64,000 bases of DNA from Shimia abyssi (GCF_003014475.1 NZ_PYGJ01000001.1:558001-622000), one strand, 5' to 3'; shown: positions 34,124 through 43,850, counted from the stretch's first letter. The notes: generated by a model not told the origin, from the letters alone. A program made the numbers and translations.

Positions 34124-35784
34124 GCGCCTTCCATCTCTTGAATCAGGCGCGTTTCCAGCAATTGACCATTGCGATAGAGAATCGGATAGGCAATCGCCGA
34201 TACGTGGCTATTGAGATCACGCAGTGCGCGCAATGTTTCCAGATGCACGTCAGAGGAGCCAAAGCTCTCGGCGCGCCCCTCTTGTAACCGCTTCAAATGT
34301 CGCTTGCGGCTCTTGCGCTCAGCGCGTTTGAGTTCAGTTTTTTCCATCACCAAGAGCCGAGCGCTCTCAAGGTCATCGGAGATCAGCACGTTCGCGGCCA
34401 GCTGCATATTGGCCATGATCGCCTCGTACATCTGGCGCAACTCGGCCCAGCCTTCGGGCGAAAACTGCGCGCCGTTGGCTTGTTTTTCAAGTGCGATGGC
34501 GGTCAATTTCTTGGACACCACGTCACCCGCCGACTCTAGCCGAATAGCGAAATCCATCAACCCGCGTACGGCCTTGCTTTCGGATTTGCTATAGGCATCA
34601 TGGGGCATCGCGGCGACATAGGACCGGATATCAGAGAGCGCCAAATTGATTGCGTCGTCCTGTGCCCTGAGCGCATCAATCCGGGCGATATCCGGTGTAT
34701 CGTAAATTTCGAGCATTGGTTGCAACATGCGTTCAACCATACCCGTCATGCGCAGCAGCTCGCGCTTGAGGCTGGCCATGGCCAGTTGTGGTGTGTCCAG
34801 AACGCCCATGTCGAGCGCGCTTTCACCCTCAACTTGGCCATTTTCGAGATCTGCACCAGCGGGTGCAAGCGTGCTGACCACATGTTCCAGGCGGTGACAA
34901 AATGGCAGGGCCAGTACCAACAGCGACAGGTTAAATGCCACATGGGCATAGACCAGCGACTGCCCTGCCCCCACAATCATCAGCTTGTCCGAAACACCCG
35001 CAAGGTTGAGCACCAACAGCGTGGTTATGGCCCAAGTGCCTCGCAAGCCCAGATTTGCCCAAGGGATACGTCGCGCCACGTCGGGCATCCCTCGGGTCAA
35101 CCAAAGTGGAATAGCCGCGCTACCCAGATTGGCGCCAAGCACCAGCGACAGCGCCGCGCCAAACGGGATCGCGCCAATCTGAACCAGGGTCACGCACATC
35201 AAGATGGCCGCGACGCTGGAATGCATCACAAACGCCAACACAGCACCGACGATGAAGGCGGTGACATAGTCGCGTTCGAGGTAACCAGCCACAGCAGGCA
35301 GAAACGCGCTGTCGCGGATTGGGTCCATCGCTTCGCGCAGGAATTGCAGCGATATCAGAATGAATGCCACGCCCAACAGAATACGACCAGCCTGTCGCCC
35401 ACGCTTGCGCTCGGTCTTGACGAAAAGCCAGCCGCCCACCGCCAGCAATAGCGGCACCAGCCAATCCAGCCGGAATGACAGAACCTGTATGATCAGCGCG
35501 CTGCCAAGATCACCGCCCAGCACAATGGCAAGCCCACTGCCAAAGGCGAGATAGCCGCTCGCGGCAAAACCCGTGGCCAAGAGCGCCACAGCGGCCGAGC
35601 TTTGTAGCACCACCGCCAGCATCAATCCCGTGGCGCTGGCCCCGGTCAGGCTTTTGCTCTCGGTCAACAGGCGCTGAAAAGACGCCCCAAAGGCGCGTTC
35701 GATCCCGGTGCGCACCATGCGGACGGCAAATAACAGCAACATTGTTGCACCGGTCAGGCTGATGAGGAACGAGAGTATGGCCAT
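34120..35784 (-). CDS. Na/phosphate symporter family protein with PhoU-like domain
   Basis: The 554-residue protein has an N-terminal membrane half (about 1-300) containing two NptA/Na-Pi-II repeats with the signature QSSAAVALLATG (near 61) and MHSSVAAILM (near 189). A C-terminal cytoplasmic helical region (about 330-545) resembles PhoU. Such proteins carry phosphate with sodium, as importers or as exporters of excess phosphate. The location next to the operon that frees phosphate from phosphonates makes phosphate export or balance plausible, though this is inference. It is convergent with the LysR gene and lies 3 bases after hisN. Confidence 0.88.
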   Translation of the reverse strand: MAILSFLISLTGATMLLLFAVRMVRTGIERAFGASFQRLLTESKSLTGASATGLMLAVVLQSSAAVALLATGFAASGYLAFGSGLAIVLGGDLGSALIIQVLSFRLDWLVPLLLAVGGWLFVKTERKRGRQAGRILLGVAFILISLQFLREAMDPIRDSAFLPAVAGYLERDYVTAFIVGAVLAFVMHSSVAAILMCVTLVQIGAIPFGAALSLVLGANLGSAAIPLWLTRGMPDVARRIPWANLGLRGTWAITTLLVLNLAGVSDKLMIVGAGQSLVYAHVAFNLSLLVLALPFCHRLEHVVSTLAPAGADLENGQVEGESALDMGVLDTPQLAMASLKRELLRMTGMVERMLQPMLEIYDTPDIARIDALRAQDDAINLALSDIRSYVAAMPHDAYSKSESKAVRGLMDFAIRLESAGDVVSKKLTAIALEKQANGAQFSPEGWAELRQMYEAIMANMQLAANVLISDDLESARLLVMEKTELKRAERKSRKRHLKRLQEGRAESFGSSDVHLETLRALRDLNSHVSAIAYPILYRNGQLLETRLIQEMEGA

Positions 35785-35787
35785 CGT

Positions 35788-36633
35788 CTAGCCGTTCACG
35801 AGGTCAAGCAACTGTGCGTGCAATTGGGGCGTTGCGGCGGAAATCGCGGCCTGTGTGCCAGACGATATTGTCAACGCCCTTCCTTGCCAGTCAGACATTA
35901 CGCCGCCCGCGGCTTCGACCACGGCTGAAACTGGCAAATAGTCGTATGGTTGCAGGTCGTAATCCACCACAGCATCCACGTGCCCCATCGCGACCAAAGC
36001 ATGGGGATAGCAATCATAGGCGAACCGGCGGGTCTGTCCGGCCTGCATCAGCCGACCAAAAACTGCTGGCCGATCTTTGTGTATCTTGTCGCCTTCGTTC
36101 ACGAACAGGATCGCTTTGCTCAGGTCGGTTTGGTCAGAAGCACGCACCTGTTCGCCATTCATGTGCGCGCCGCCGCCTTTGCGCCCGATCAACACCTCAC
36201 CCAGCGCGGGCATGGCAATCACGCCAAGGTCAGGCACGCCTTTGTGCAGATGGCCCAGCAAAAAGCCGAACATCGGATGACCGGACAAGAATGACCGTGT
36301 GCCATCAATTGGATCCACGATCCAAAGGTCGTCTCGCTCGCCGCGCTCGATGCCATGCTCCTCGCCAAATATGCCGTGATCTGGAAACTGCGCGGAAAGA
36401 TAATCTCGCACCACTGTTTCAACACCCCTGTCGGCCTGTGTCACCGGGCTTTCATCTGCCTTAAACTCAACCCCAAGACGCCCCCGAAAATACTTTCGCG
36501 CCGCGGCGGTCGCCAGTTCAGTCGCCGTCAAAGCGTGCTGCATCAGCGCATCGCCGTCATGAAACCGGCTTACGCTGGCGTATTTCAACATTCCGGTCTC
36601 ACCGGGTTCTTCAATTTCATTTGTCACCGACAT
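35788..36633 (-). CDS. hisN: inositol-monophosphatase family protein, histidinol-phosphatase-like
   Basis: About 281 residues from the ATG at 36633 with GAGAG upstream. The family motifs are FGEEHGIERG (metal-binding glutamate), LWIVDPIDGTRSFLSGHPMFG (the DPIDGT metal site) and YDLQPYDYLPVSAVVEAAGG (the second metal site). The DPIDGTRSF form and the length fit the HisN group that dephosphorylates histidinol phosphate, but inositol or other monophosphate substrates are possible. It lies just upstream of the phosphate symporter on the same strand, 3 bases apart, so the two may be co-transcribed. Confidence 0.78.
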   Translation of the reverse strand: MSVTNEIEEPGETGMLKYASVSRFHDGDALMQHALTATELATAAARKYFRGRLGVEFKADESPVTQADRGVETVVRDYLSAQFPDHGIFGEEHGIERGERDDLWIVDPIDGTRSFLSGHPMFGFLLGHLHKGVPDLGVIAMPALGEVLIGRKGGGAHMNGEQVRASDQTDLSKAILFVNEGDKIHKDRPAVFGRLMQAGQTRRFAYDCYPHALVAMGHVDAVVDYDLQPYDYLPVSAVVEAAGGVMSDWQGRALTISSGTQAAISAATPQLHAQLLDLVNG

Positions 36634-36687
36634 GACACTCTCTACGCAATACCTGCCATTTAGCCACAAAAAACCACAAAATCAGAC

Positions 36688-36704
36688 AATTGACCAGTCC
36701 AATT
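36688..36704. promoter_or_regulatory. candidate operator upstream of hisN-like gene
   Basis: The inverted repeat AATTG-ACCAGTC-CAATT lies 55 bases upstream of the hisN-like start. The central GACTGGTC is reminiscent of GntR-family sites. The regulator is unknown. Confidence 0.3.
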
Positions 36705-36770
36705 ACACATATTTGGTTGATTTACCCACAAGAAACGCACATGCAGAGTGGCGCGGTCTATGGAACGTGA

Positions 36771-37475
36771 TCAAAAGCTGATTTGCGATACAATCCGCGC
36801 CGGTTCAATAGGAACCGTATCACCATCAGGCAACTTGATAGATTCAGGCACTCTTCGTCCAAGTTGTTTGTTAAGTGCGGCCTCAACTTCTGCGCGGTGT
36901 TGATCGGTGACCCGTTGAGGGGCGCAAACGCCACTGGCGTTCCATTTGGACAGCGAAATTGGCCCTGCTACCGCGCCGGCGATGACCTTGGGGGCCACGT
37001 CGTCTGGCCGTACCCGTCGCTCAGCAATCAGGGTTTGCAACGCCTCGGAAATAATCTCGGCGCTTTCTTCAAATGGCATTCCCTCGACACCCTGCTCAAT
37101 TGGTGTTGCCATACCGTCCGTCAGACAATGACGCGCCACAAACAGCCAGTCATGAACCATATAGGCTGGTGCATAGCCCCATGGCGACAACCCGCGAAAC
37201 AGTTGGCCGGGTTTGGGAATAGATCCGCCGTCCGTATACATCATTTCCGGTGCAATCACATCGAGCGTGCCTGCGGGGTTGTTTCGTTCAAACACCAAAG
37301 GCGCACCCGGCGCAGGAACAAACACAAACCGCCCGTCGCCCTCGGTATCGCTGCCTTCTCCGACCCACATGACAAAGAGCGAGCCGCTAAAGCGCCCTAC
37401 AGGTGCATTGTCATAATCGACCGTACCACAACCGGCCAAGACCGCGAGACACATGAGAAAAACATACCGAACCAT
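36771..37475 (-). CDS. DUF1353 lipoprotein
   Basis: About 235 residues from the ATG at 37475. The N-terminus is a lipoprotein signal (MVRYVFLMCLAVLAGCGT, lipobox LAGC). The DUF1353 domain follows, with VFERNNPAGTLDVIAPEMMYTDGGSIPKP and a histidine motif YMVHDWLFVARHC. DUF1353 is common in phage tail regions, where it may act as a peptidoglycan-linked or virion component, but no phage genes are near. The domain likely faces the periplasm. The longer frame to 37565 overlaps the next gene and has no lipoprotein signal at its start, so I rejected it. Confidence 0.78.
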   Translation of the reverse strand: MVRYVFLMCLAVLAGCGTVDYDNAPVGRFSGSLFVMWVGEGSDTEGDGRFVFVPAPGAPLVFERNNPAGTLDVIAPEMMYTDGGSIPKPGQLFRGLSPWGYAPAYMVHDWLFVARHCLTDGMATPIEQGVEGMPFEESAEIISEALQTLIAERRVRPDDVAPKVIAGAVAGPISLSKWNASGVCAPQRVTDQHRAEVEAALNKQLGRRVPESIKLPDGDTVPIEPARIVSQISF

Positions 37476-37543
37476 CAAGACACTTTGCCCTGACACCCGC
37501 CGTCGAACAAGGGTGAACATACGGTTTGTACGACACACGGCTG

Positions 37544-37972
37544 CTAATGCGGTGCAACCGGCCAAATTGCATCCAAATCCCGCAACCCCACCCGGATCAG
37601 CTCTTCGAGAACGTGCAAATCTACATCCGCCAGTTTATTCACGTAAAGGCAACTGCGCCCCAACTTGTGCTTGCCCAAACGGGCAAGAATTTCTCCGTAA
37701 TCCTGATAGCCCGGCATAATATAGATCGAGAGATTCGCCTTGCGCGGGCTGAAACCTGTGGCCAGAAAATCGCCCTCACGACCGGTTTCATAGCGGTAGT
37801 GATACCGCCCAAAACCAATAATCGTTGGGCCCCACATCACGGCGTCAAACCCTGTGACACCTGTAAAAAGATCTAGCAAAACAAACCCGTCCTCGCGCCT
37901 GCGCGCTGGGTTCACACTACTAATAAAGTCGCGCGGATTGATGTCTGTCGGGGCCGTCTTGTTCTGGGTCAT
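37544..37972 (-). CDS. DUF1801 domain protein
   Basis: About 142 residues from the ATG at 37972. It contains the DUF1801 (YdhG-like) features: NPARRREDGFVLLDLFTGVTGFDAVMWGPTIIGFGRYHYRYETGREGDFLATGFSPRK, split here as the core beta-sheet region, and the C-terminal ADVDLHVLEELIRVGLRD. Proteins of this fold resemble the frataxin-like and phosphatase-assistance group, but no reaction is established. It stands alone between a lipoprotein gene and a divergent metallo-hydrolase. Confidence 0.78.
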   Translation of the reverse strand: MTQNKTAPTDINPRDFISSVNPARRREDGFVLLDLFTGVTGFDAVMWGPTIIGFGRYHYRYETGREGDFLATGFSPRKANLSIYIMPGYQDYGEILARLGKHKLGRSCLYVNKLADVDLHVLEELIRVGLRDLDAIWPVAPH

Positions 37973-38086
37973 TATTCCACTCCAACTCAATTCCGCGTGA
38001 AAAAGCAATCCAATCCTCGCTTTTCTACGTAAACTTGGTGCACTGTCAAAAATATCGATATTTACAGCACCAACAGGAGACCCCCT

Positions 38087-39019
38087 ATGCTGAAAGCTCC
38101 CGCACTAAACCGTCGCCACATGCTTATGGGCGCAGCCGCCCTGCCACTGGCCGCCGCAACCGCCAAAACCGCGTCAGCCGCCGCCGAGATGAAGGGCGTT
38201 GGAATGACCCGCTTCAACCGCATGAAGCTGGGTGATTTTGAAGTAACAACGCTGCTGGTGGGTACGCGCACTGTCGAAGCGCCGCACAGCATTTTTGGAA
38301 AGAATGTCAGCCAGACCGAATTTGCTGCCGTTTCAGAAGCGGCCAATATCCCGTCCGACGCGGCACAGTTCTTTTTCACACCAACCGTGGTCAACACCGG
38401 GTCCGAGCTGGTTTTGTTTGACACCGGCCTCAGCCCGGATGCCATGACCGCTGCATTGACGGCGGCGGGATATTCCAATGACCAGATCGACACCGTAGTG
38501 GTTACGCACATGCATGGCGACCACATCGGCGGCGTTGCTGGGGATGCGGGCGTGACCTTTGCCGGTGCGCGCCATGTCACCGGCGCAACCGAGTTTGACG
38601 CGTGGGACAAAAGCGGCAAGAACAAAGCGTTTGAAGCCAAGGTGCGCCCGCATGCGGACAAGTTCGACATGATCGATCCGGGCGCGTCCGTGGCTTCGGG
38701 GATCACGGCGGTTGAGGCTTTTGGCCACACACCGGGTCATATGGCCTACATGATTGAAAGCAATGGTAAGCAGCTTGTCATCGCGGCGGACTTTGCCAAC
38801 CACTATGTGTATTCGCTGTCACATCCCGATTGGGAGGTTAAATTCGACATGGACAAGGCCGCCGCGGCCGCGACCCGCAAAAAGATGCTGGGCATGATGT
38901 CCGCCGACAAGATCCCGTTTGTGGGCTATCACATGCCTTGGCCCGGTGTTGGATATGTCGAAAACCACGATGGCGCGTTCAAATATGCGCCGGCGTCTTA
39001 TCAGCTGATGCTTGGGTAA
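38087..39019 (+). CDS. Tat-exported MBL-fold metallo-hydrolase
   Basis: The 310-residue protein begins with a Tat signal (NRRHMLMGAAALPLAAATAKTASA, shown in part; twin arginine at 9-10, cleavage near 32). The metallo-beta-lactamase fold has HMHGDHIGG at 141-149, a metal histidine in FGHTPGHMAY, and the bridging aspartate in LVIAADFANHY. The last zinc histidine is probably in YHMPWPG. Transport of a folded, metal-loaded enzyme to the periplasm is inferred. Close family members include quorum-quenching lactonases and sulfatase-like hydrolases; the substrate is unknown. Confidence 0.87.
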   Translation: MLKAPALNRRHMLMGAAALPLAAATAKTASAAAEMKGVGMTRFNRMKLGDFEVTTLLVGTRTVEAPHSIFGKNVSQTEFAAVSEAANIPSDAAQFFFTPTVVNTGSELVLFDTGLSPDAMTAALTAAGYSNDQIDTVVVTHMHGDHIGGVAGDAGVTFAGARHVTGATEFDAWDKSGKNKAFEAKVRPHADKFDMIDPGASVASGITAVEAFGHTPGHMAYMIESNGKQLVIAADFANHYVYSLSHPDWEVKFDMDKAAAAATRKKMLGMMSADKIPFVGYHMPWPGVGYVENHDGAFKYAPASYQLMLG

Positions 39020-39051
39020 TCGCCTACTAACCGACTAACAGCCCGCGCGCG

Positions 39052-40416
39052 TCAGAGATACAGCGCGCGGGCAATCACGAAAAAGATCAGCACGCCAAAG
39101 ACATCGTTGGTTGTCGTAATAAAGATTCCTGTGGCCACCGCTGGATCAAGTTTGATGGCGCGCAGAACGAATGGGATCGCGGCGCCAACCGTACCGGCGA
39201 TCATTGTCACCAACATCAATGCCACCAGAATCGTCAGCGCCAACCACACCGGGTTTGCGATCGACAAAAACTGCCCCGCGATCAATACCAGAGTACCCGT
39301 GACTGCCCCGATACTGAGCCCATTAAGCGCAGCACCGGACAATTCGCGCACCATCCGCGCGCCAAAGTCGCCGCGCCATTCTACGCCCGATGTGATGGCC
39401 TGAACCGACACGGTGCTCGCCTGAATACCGGCATTTCCGGCAGTGGCCATCACCACGGGGATAAAGCTGGCCAGAACTGCGGCCTGTGCCAGCGCGTCTT
39501 CGTAAGCGCCGATCACCACGGCGGCAAACCCTGCGCCGCCCAAGCCACCAAGCAGCCACGGCAAACGACGCCTGAGGATCGTGAGCGGGCTGTCAAACTG
39601 GGTTGAGGCGGGCGAGACGCCCCCCAATTTAAGGATATCTTCTTCGGCCTCATCGCGTCGGATATCAGCCAGCTCGCGCGGGGCAATTCCGCCGACAAGA
39701 CGACCGGCGCGGTCAGTGACGCCCAGCATGTTGAGTTCTTCCCGCTCTGCCATTTTCAACACGTCTTCGCGATCAGTTTCTGCGTTAACCAACACGACAT
39801 CATCATGCACGAGCTTGATCAGGGGGGTCTCCGCCTCAGCCACCAGAATTTCGCGAAACCGCAAGCGCCCCAATGGGCGGCGCGCGTTGTCAACGACAAA
39901 CATCATGTCGATCTTGTCGATTTCGGTGCTACGGGCGCGAATGTCTGCAATCAGCTGGCCTACGGTCCAGTCGACCGGCACGGCCAGCACGCCCAGACGC
40001 ATGACATTGGCCACGCTGTCCTCACGTTGTGCCAACACGGCGCGGATGTCGTCGGCGTCGTCACGTGCGCCGATCAGCTCATCCGCAAAGCGGCGCGGCA
40101 GGCCCACAAGCGTGTCGACCGCCTCGTCCAAGGGCATTTGAGCGATCAGACCCCGAAATGTGGTGATTGAGGACGGGCTGAAAAGGGCCGCGTGCAGATC
40201 ATCATCCAGTTCGACCAGCACCTTTAGTCCAAGCGGGTCCGGCAACCACTGAAACAGCTTTCGCGCACGTGGCAGGCGCAGCCCGATCAGGCATTCCAGA
40301 ATGTCCTGCGTGGCCCAGTCGGACATAAGCGCAATCACATCGTCTTTTGCATCTATGTCGATCATGCGCCCGATTTCGCGCATTAGGGCTTTGTCCTGTC
40401 CGGCGGTCTGGTCCAT
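39052..40416 (-). CDS. mgtE: magnesium transporter MgtE
   Basis: About 454 residues from the ATG at 40416 (a GTG at 40476 would extend it by 20 residues but has no ribosome site). Domain order is MgtE-N (about 20-125), two CBS domains that sense magnesium (about 130-250), and five membrane helices. The pore segment includes FIPVVMATAGNAGIQASTVS and the C-terminal DPAVATGIFITTTNDVFG, both family hallmarks. The protein is a gated Mg2+ channel in the inner membrane. No magnesium-responsive leader is visible upstream. Confidence 0.93.
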   Translation of the reverse strand: MDQTAGQDKALMREIGRMIDIDAKDDVIALMSDWATQDILECLIGLRLPRARKLFQWLPDPLGLKVLVELDDDLHAALFSPSSITTFRGLIAQMPLDEAVDTLVGLPRRFADELIGARDDADDIRAVLAQREDSVANVMRLGVLAVPVDWTVGQLIADIRARSTEIDKIDMMFVVDNARRPLGRLRFREILVAEAETPLIKLVHDDVVLVNAETDREDVLKMAEREELNMLGVTDRAGRLVGGIAPRELADIRRDEAEEDILKLGGVSPASTQFDSPLTILRRRLPWLLGGLGGAGFAAVVIGAYEDALAQAAVLASFIPVVMATAGNAGIQASTVSVQAITSGVEWRGDFGARMVRELSGAALNGLSIGAVTGTLVLIAGQFLSIANPVWLALTILVALMLVTMIAGTVGAAIPFVLRAIKLDPAVATGIFITTTNDVFGVLIFFVIARALYL

Positions 40417-40522
40417 ATCGATGTCCGATCCCTGAAAAACACGGCCTCCGGGGCCATTGGCGCCCTTGGGACGCACATTAGCGGATGACCGCGATCGGAC
40501 AAGACTTCACATTGGGGATAAC

Positions 40523-40610
40523 AAGGGGGCCAGCCCCCCGCCGCCTTTGGCGACTCCCCCCGGGATATTTCAGGGCGATAGGAAGGGGCGAAGAAAGCCC
40601 GCAAGGGCTT
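40523..40610 (-). repeat. modular intergenic element, copy B
   Basis: On the minus strand, after nadE, comes a small hairpin AAGCCC/GGGCTT (40595-40610), which may help end the nadE transcript. Then CCCCGGGATATTTCAGGGCG with ATAGGAAG (40557-40584, plus orientation), a hairpin CGCC/GGCG, and a GGGGGCcaGCCCCC-type stem (40525-40539). The CCCCGGGATATTT module is almost identical to the one at 1745-1772. Confidence 0.65.
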
Positions 40611-40637
40611 GAGGAGCATTGCCCCTTTTTCGACCGG

Positions 40638-42296
40638 TCAGCTGGGATCCCGGAAGCGGTTTACGATCGGATATCGGCGATCCATCCAGAACGCCTTTTT
40701 GCTGAGCCGCGCGCCAGGAGCGGACTGGAACCTTTTGTATTCACTGATGTAAACCAGATGCTCCACCCGTTTGACGATGTCGCGATCATACCCGGCGGCA
40801 ACACATTCTGCGACAGAGCGTTCTTCGTCGACCAGCATCAAGAGGATCGCATCGAGCACGTCATAGGGCGGCAGGCTGTCTTCGTCTTTCTGGTCGGGGC
40901 GCAGTTCGGCACTGGGGGGTTTGTCAATGATCGATACCGGGATCGCCTCGCCCGCAGGGCCCATCATCCAGTCGCGATGGACCGCATTGCGCCAGCGCGA
41001 GGTTTCAAAAACGCGTGTTTTGTACATATCCTTGATCGGGTTATAGCCGCCCGCCATATCGCCGTAAATCGTGGCATAGCCCACGGCCACTTCGGATTTA
41101 TTGCCAGTGGTCAGCAGCATCTCGCCAAATTTGTTGGACATGGCCATTAACAGCAAGCCGCGCAGGCGCGATTGGATGTTCTCTTCGGTCAGACCCGGCT
41201 CGGTCCCTGCAAATAACGGTGCGAGTGTGTTGGTGATGGCTGTGCGCCCCTCGGCGATTGGGACAAAGTCGTAGCGGCAACCCAGCCGCTCGGCGATGTC
41301 CTTGGCGTCGTCCAGCGACCCTTGGGAGGTATATTCGCTGGGCAGCATCACACAGCGCACGTTTTCAGCGCCCAGCGCGTCGACGGCAATGGTGGCCACC
41401 AGCGCCGAATCGATGCCGCCGGACAGGCCCAGAAGTACCTTTTGAAAGCCTGCTTTGCGCATGTAGTCGCGCAGAGCCTCGACACAGACGCGGTAGTCCT
41501 GCTCTTCGCCTGCAGGCAAGAGTGCTTTTTCATCCTCATCACAGCGCCAGCCACGGTCGGTGCGGGTGAATGTGACATGCACAATCGCTTCGTCAAAGAC
41601 CGGCAGTTGCATGGCCAGCTCTCCGCCCGGGTTGAGCACAAACGAGCCGCCGTCAAACACCTGATCGTCCTGACCGCCCACCATGTTGAGATAGACCAGC
41701 GGCAGGCCGGTTTCGACAACACGGGCGACCATATGGTTCATGCGACGATCAAATTTATCGCGGTAGTAGGGCGAACCGTTGGGCACCACCAGGATTTCGG
41801 CGCCGGTCTCTTCTAGGGTTTCGGGCACATCTTCGAACCAAGCGTCTTCGCAAATGGGCGAGCCAATGCGCACGCCGTTCACGTCATATGGCCCCCCCAG
41901 CGGGCCCTGATCAAAAAGGCGCACCTCGTCAAAGACGGTGTAGTTGGGCAAATGGTGCTTGAGCTGACGGTGCACAATCTTGCCTCCGCGCAGCACGTAA
42001 TAAGCGTTATAGAGCTTGCCATCATAGGCGTATGGGCCTCCAACGGTGACCACAGGGCCGTCGGCGCAGTCAACGGCCAGTTGGGTAATCACATCCATCG
42101 CCGCCTGTTGCAGAGCGGGTTTCAGGATCAAATCCTGCGCATTGTAGCCAACGATGAACATCTCCGGAAAGGCCACCATGTCAGACCCGGCGGCCTTGGC
42201 CTCGGCCCAGGTGCTGCGGACCATGGCCGCATTGCCATACAGATCGCCCATCGTTGGGTTGGCTTGTGCCAGTGTCAGACGGAAAGTATCAGCCAT
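40638..42296 (-). CDS. nadE: glutamine-dependent NAD+ synthase
   Basis: The enzyme amidates nicotinate adenine dinucleotide to NAD using glutamine. The start at 42296 has GGAGG 6 bases upstream, giving 552 residues. An N-terminal nitrilase-type glutaminase domain carries the catalytic triad in FPEMFIVGYN (Glu), KHHLPNYTVFDE (Lys) and GSPICEDAWF (Cys). The C-terminal synthetase domain (about 280-552) has the ATP pyrophosphatase P-loop LGLSGGIDSALVA. It is divergent from the MORN protein gene. Confidence 0.96.
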   Translation of the reverse strand: MADTFRLTLAQANPTMGDLYGNAAMVRSTWAEAKAAGSDMVAFPEMFIVGYNAQDLILKPALQQAAMDVITQLAVDCADGPVVTVGGPYAYDGKLYNAYYVLRGGKIVHRQLKHHLPNYTVFDEVRLFDQGPLGGPYDVNGVRIGSPICEDAWFEDVPETLEETGAEILVVPNGSPYYRDKFDRRMNHMVARVVETGLPLVYLNMVGGQDDQVFDGGSFVLNPGGELAMQLPVFDEAIVHVTFTRTDRGWRCDEDEKALLPAGEEQDYRVCVEALRDYMRKAGFQKVLLGLSGGIDSALVATIAVDALGAENVRCVMLPSEYTSQGSLDDAKDIAERLGCRYDFVPIAEGRTAITNTLAPLFAGTEPGLTEENIQSRLRGLLLMAMSNKFGEMLLTTGNKSEVAVGYATIYGDMAGGYNPIKDMYKTRVFETSRWRNAVHRDWMMGPAGEAIPVSIIDKPPSAELRPDQKDEDSLPPYDVLDAILLMLVDEERSVAECVAAGYDRDIVKRVEHLVYISEYKRFQSAPGARLSKKAFWMDRRYPIVNRFRDPS

Positions 42297-42452
42297 TACA
42301 GCCTCCGAAATCATCGCTTATGGCGCAGATTTAACAGACCCAGCGGCAGACAAAAGCGCAATCGCGCAAAACCCGTTGCCCAGCGATGTCCGTTGCCGTA
42401 GAATTTCGCAAAAAGCCGGAGACCGGCAATGGGCATGCATGGGAATAAAAAC

Positions 42453-43850
42453 ATGAACAGAACTCAGGCACTTACCACAGCGATCCTGTTTGCCGGCGCC
42501 ACTTTGGCCGCCCCCGCAATGGCACAGGACGGCCAGGTTCTGACCAAACAATATGACGATGGCGGTGTATATGAGGGCACCTTTAAAGGCGGTTTGCAGC
42601 ATGGCACGGGTACGTATCGGCTGCCCAATGGATATGAATATGCCGGTGCGTGGGTGGATGGAGAGATCAAAGGCCTGGGCATGGCGCGATTCCCCAATGG
42701 TTCGGTCTATGAAGGGGTATTTGCCAAGGGCAAGCCGCATGGCATTGGTAAAATTACGTTTACTGACGGCGGAACCTATGAGGGCGAATGGTCTGAAGGA
42801 AAGATCACCGGCGCGGGTGTTGCGATTTATGCCAATGGGGTTCGTTATGAGGGTGGATTTCTGAATGCGATGCATCACGGCAAGGGCGTGATGCTGTCAC
42901 CGGGCGGCTACCGATATGAAGGCGACTGGCTGAATGGTGTCAAAGAAGGTCTGGGCAAGATCACCTATGCGGACGGTACAGTCTATGACGGTCAGATCGT
43001 GGCGGGAGAGCGCGAAGGCGAAGGCAACCTGACTATGCCGGACGGGCTTGTTTATGCGGGCATGTGGCGCGCTGGTCAGATTGACGGCGAAGGCACGCTG
43101 ACACAGCCAAACGGCGATGTTTATATCGGTGCGCTTGTTGGTGGGCAACGGCAGGGATTTGGCCGCGTGACCTATGCCAACGGCGATATTTACGAGGGTA
43201 ACTTTGAAGCAGACCAGCGCCACGGCGACGGCAATTTCATTGGCTTGGACGGGTATCAGTATACTGGCAACTGGGTGAACGGACATATCGAAGGTAATGG
43301 TCAGGTGACCTATCCTGACGGGTCGATCTATGTGGGCCAGTTCAAGGACGATCTGGCGGACGGCAAGGGTTTGATCACTTACACGGACGGGTCGACTTAT
43401 GAGGGTGACTGGAAAAACGGTGTGATCGACGGCGTGGGCAAGGCGATCTATGCCAATGGGCTGGTCTATGAGGGTGAATTCGTAAATGCCCGCAACCATG
43501 GTCAGGGTGTGATGACCTATTCGGATGGCTACCGCTATGAAGGCGCGTGGGTTGACGGCCAGCGCCACGGCATGGGCGTTGCGACATATGCTGACGGAAC
43601 AGTTTATACTGGGCAATTCATCAACGGTCAGCGCGATGGGACCGGCGAAATCGTCATGCCCGATGGGTTCAAATACGCAGGCGAATGGAACGCGGGCGAG
43701 ATCGACGGGGTTGGCGTGGCGACCTACGCCAATGGCGATATCTACGAGGGCACGTTTCGCGCCGGCAAACGGCAGGGCGAAGGCACGATGCGCTATGCCG
43801 GCGGTCAGGTGGACAGTGGGAACTGGAACGACGGCACACTTCAGAACTGA
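42453..43850 (+). CDS. secreted MORN-repeat protein
   Basis: About 465 residues. A Sec signal peptide (MNRTQALTTAILFAGATLA, cleavage after PAMA near 24) precedes 18 complete 23-residue MORN units (YEGxWxxGxxxGxGxxxxxxG) and a short nineteenth. Nearly the whole mature protein is repeats, predicted to form one long beta-sheet ribbon in the periplasm or outside. Units 1-9 align in register with units 10-18, so the array arose by duplication of a nine-unit block. Starts at 42435 and 42429 are also in frame; 42453 gives the cleanest signal peptide. Bacterial MORN proteins have no agreed function; binding of lipid or peptidoglycan is possible. Confidence 0.88.
   Translation: MNRTQALTTAILFAGATLAAPAMAQDGQVLTKQYDDGGVYEGTFKGGLQHGTGTYRLPNGYEYAGAWVDGEIKGLGMARFPNGSVYEGVFAKGKPHGIGKITFTDGGTYEGEWSEGKITGAGVAIYANGVRYEGGFLNAMHHGKGVMLSPGGYRYEGDWLNGVKEGLGKITYADGTVYDGQIVAGEREGEGNLTMPDGLVYAGMWRAGQIDGEGTLTQPNGDVYIGALVGGQRQGFGRVTYANGDIYEGNFEADQRHGDGNFIGLDGYQYTGNWVNGHIEGNGQVTYPDGSIYVGQFKDDLADGKGLITYTDGSTYEGDWKNGVIDGVGKAIYANGLVYEGEFVNARNHGQGVMTYSDGYRYEGAWVDGQRHGMGVATYADGTVYTGQFINGQRDGTGEIVMPDGFKYAGEWNAGEIDGVGVATYANGDIYEGTFRAGKRQGEGTMRYAGGQVDSGNWNDGTLQN

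Noticed and set aside
37476-37565. Longer start for the DUF1353 lipoprotein
   Set aside because: It would place about 30 residues before the lipoprotein signal and overlap the DUF1801 gene.
42453-43850. Tandem DNA repeats that could be read as a CRISPR or satellite array
   Set aside because: The repeats are diverged at DNA level and keep a 23-residue protein period; they encode MORN units.
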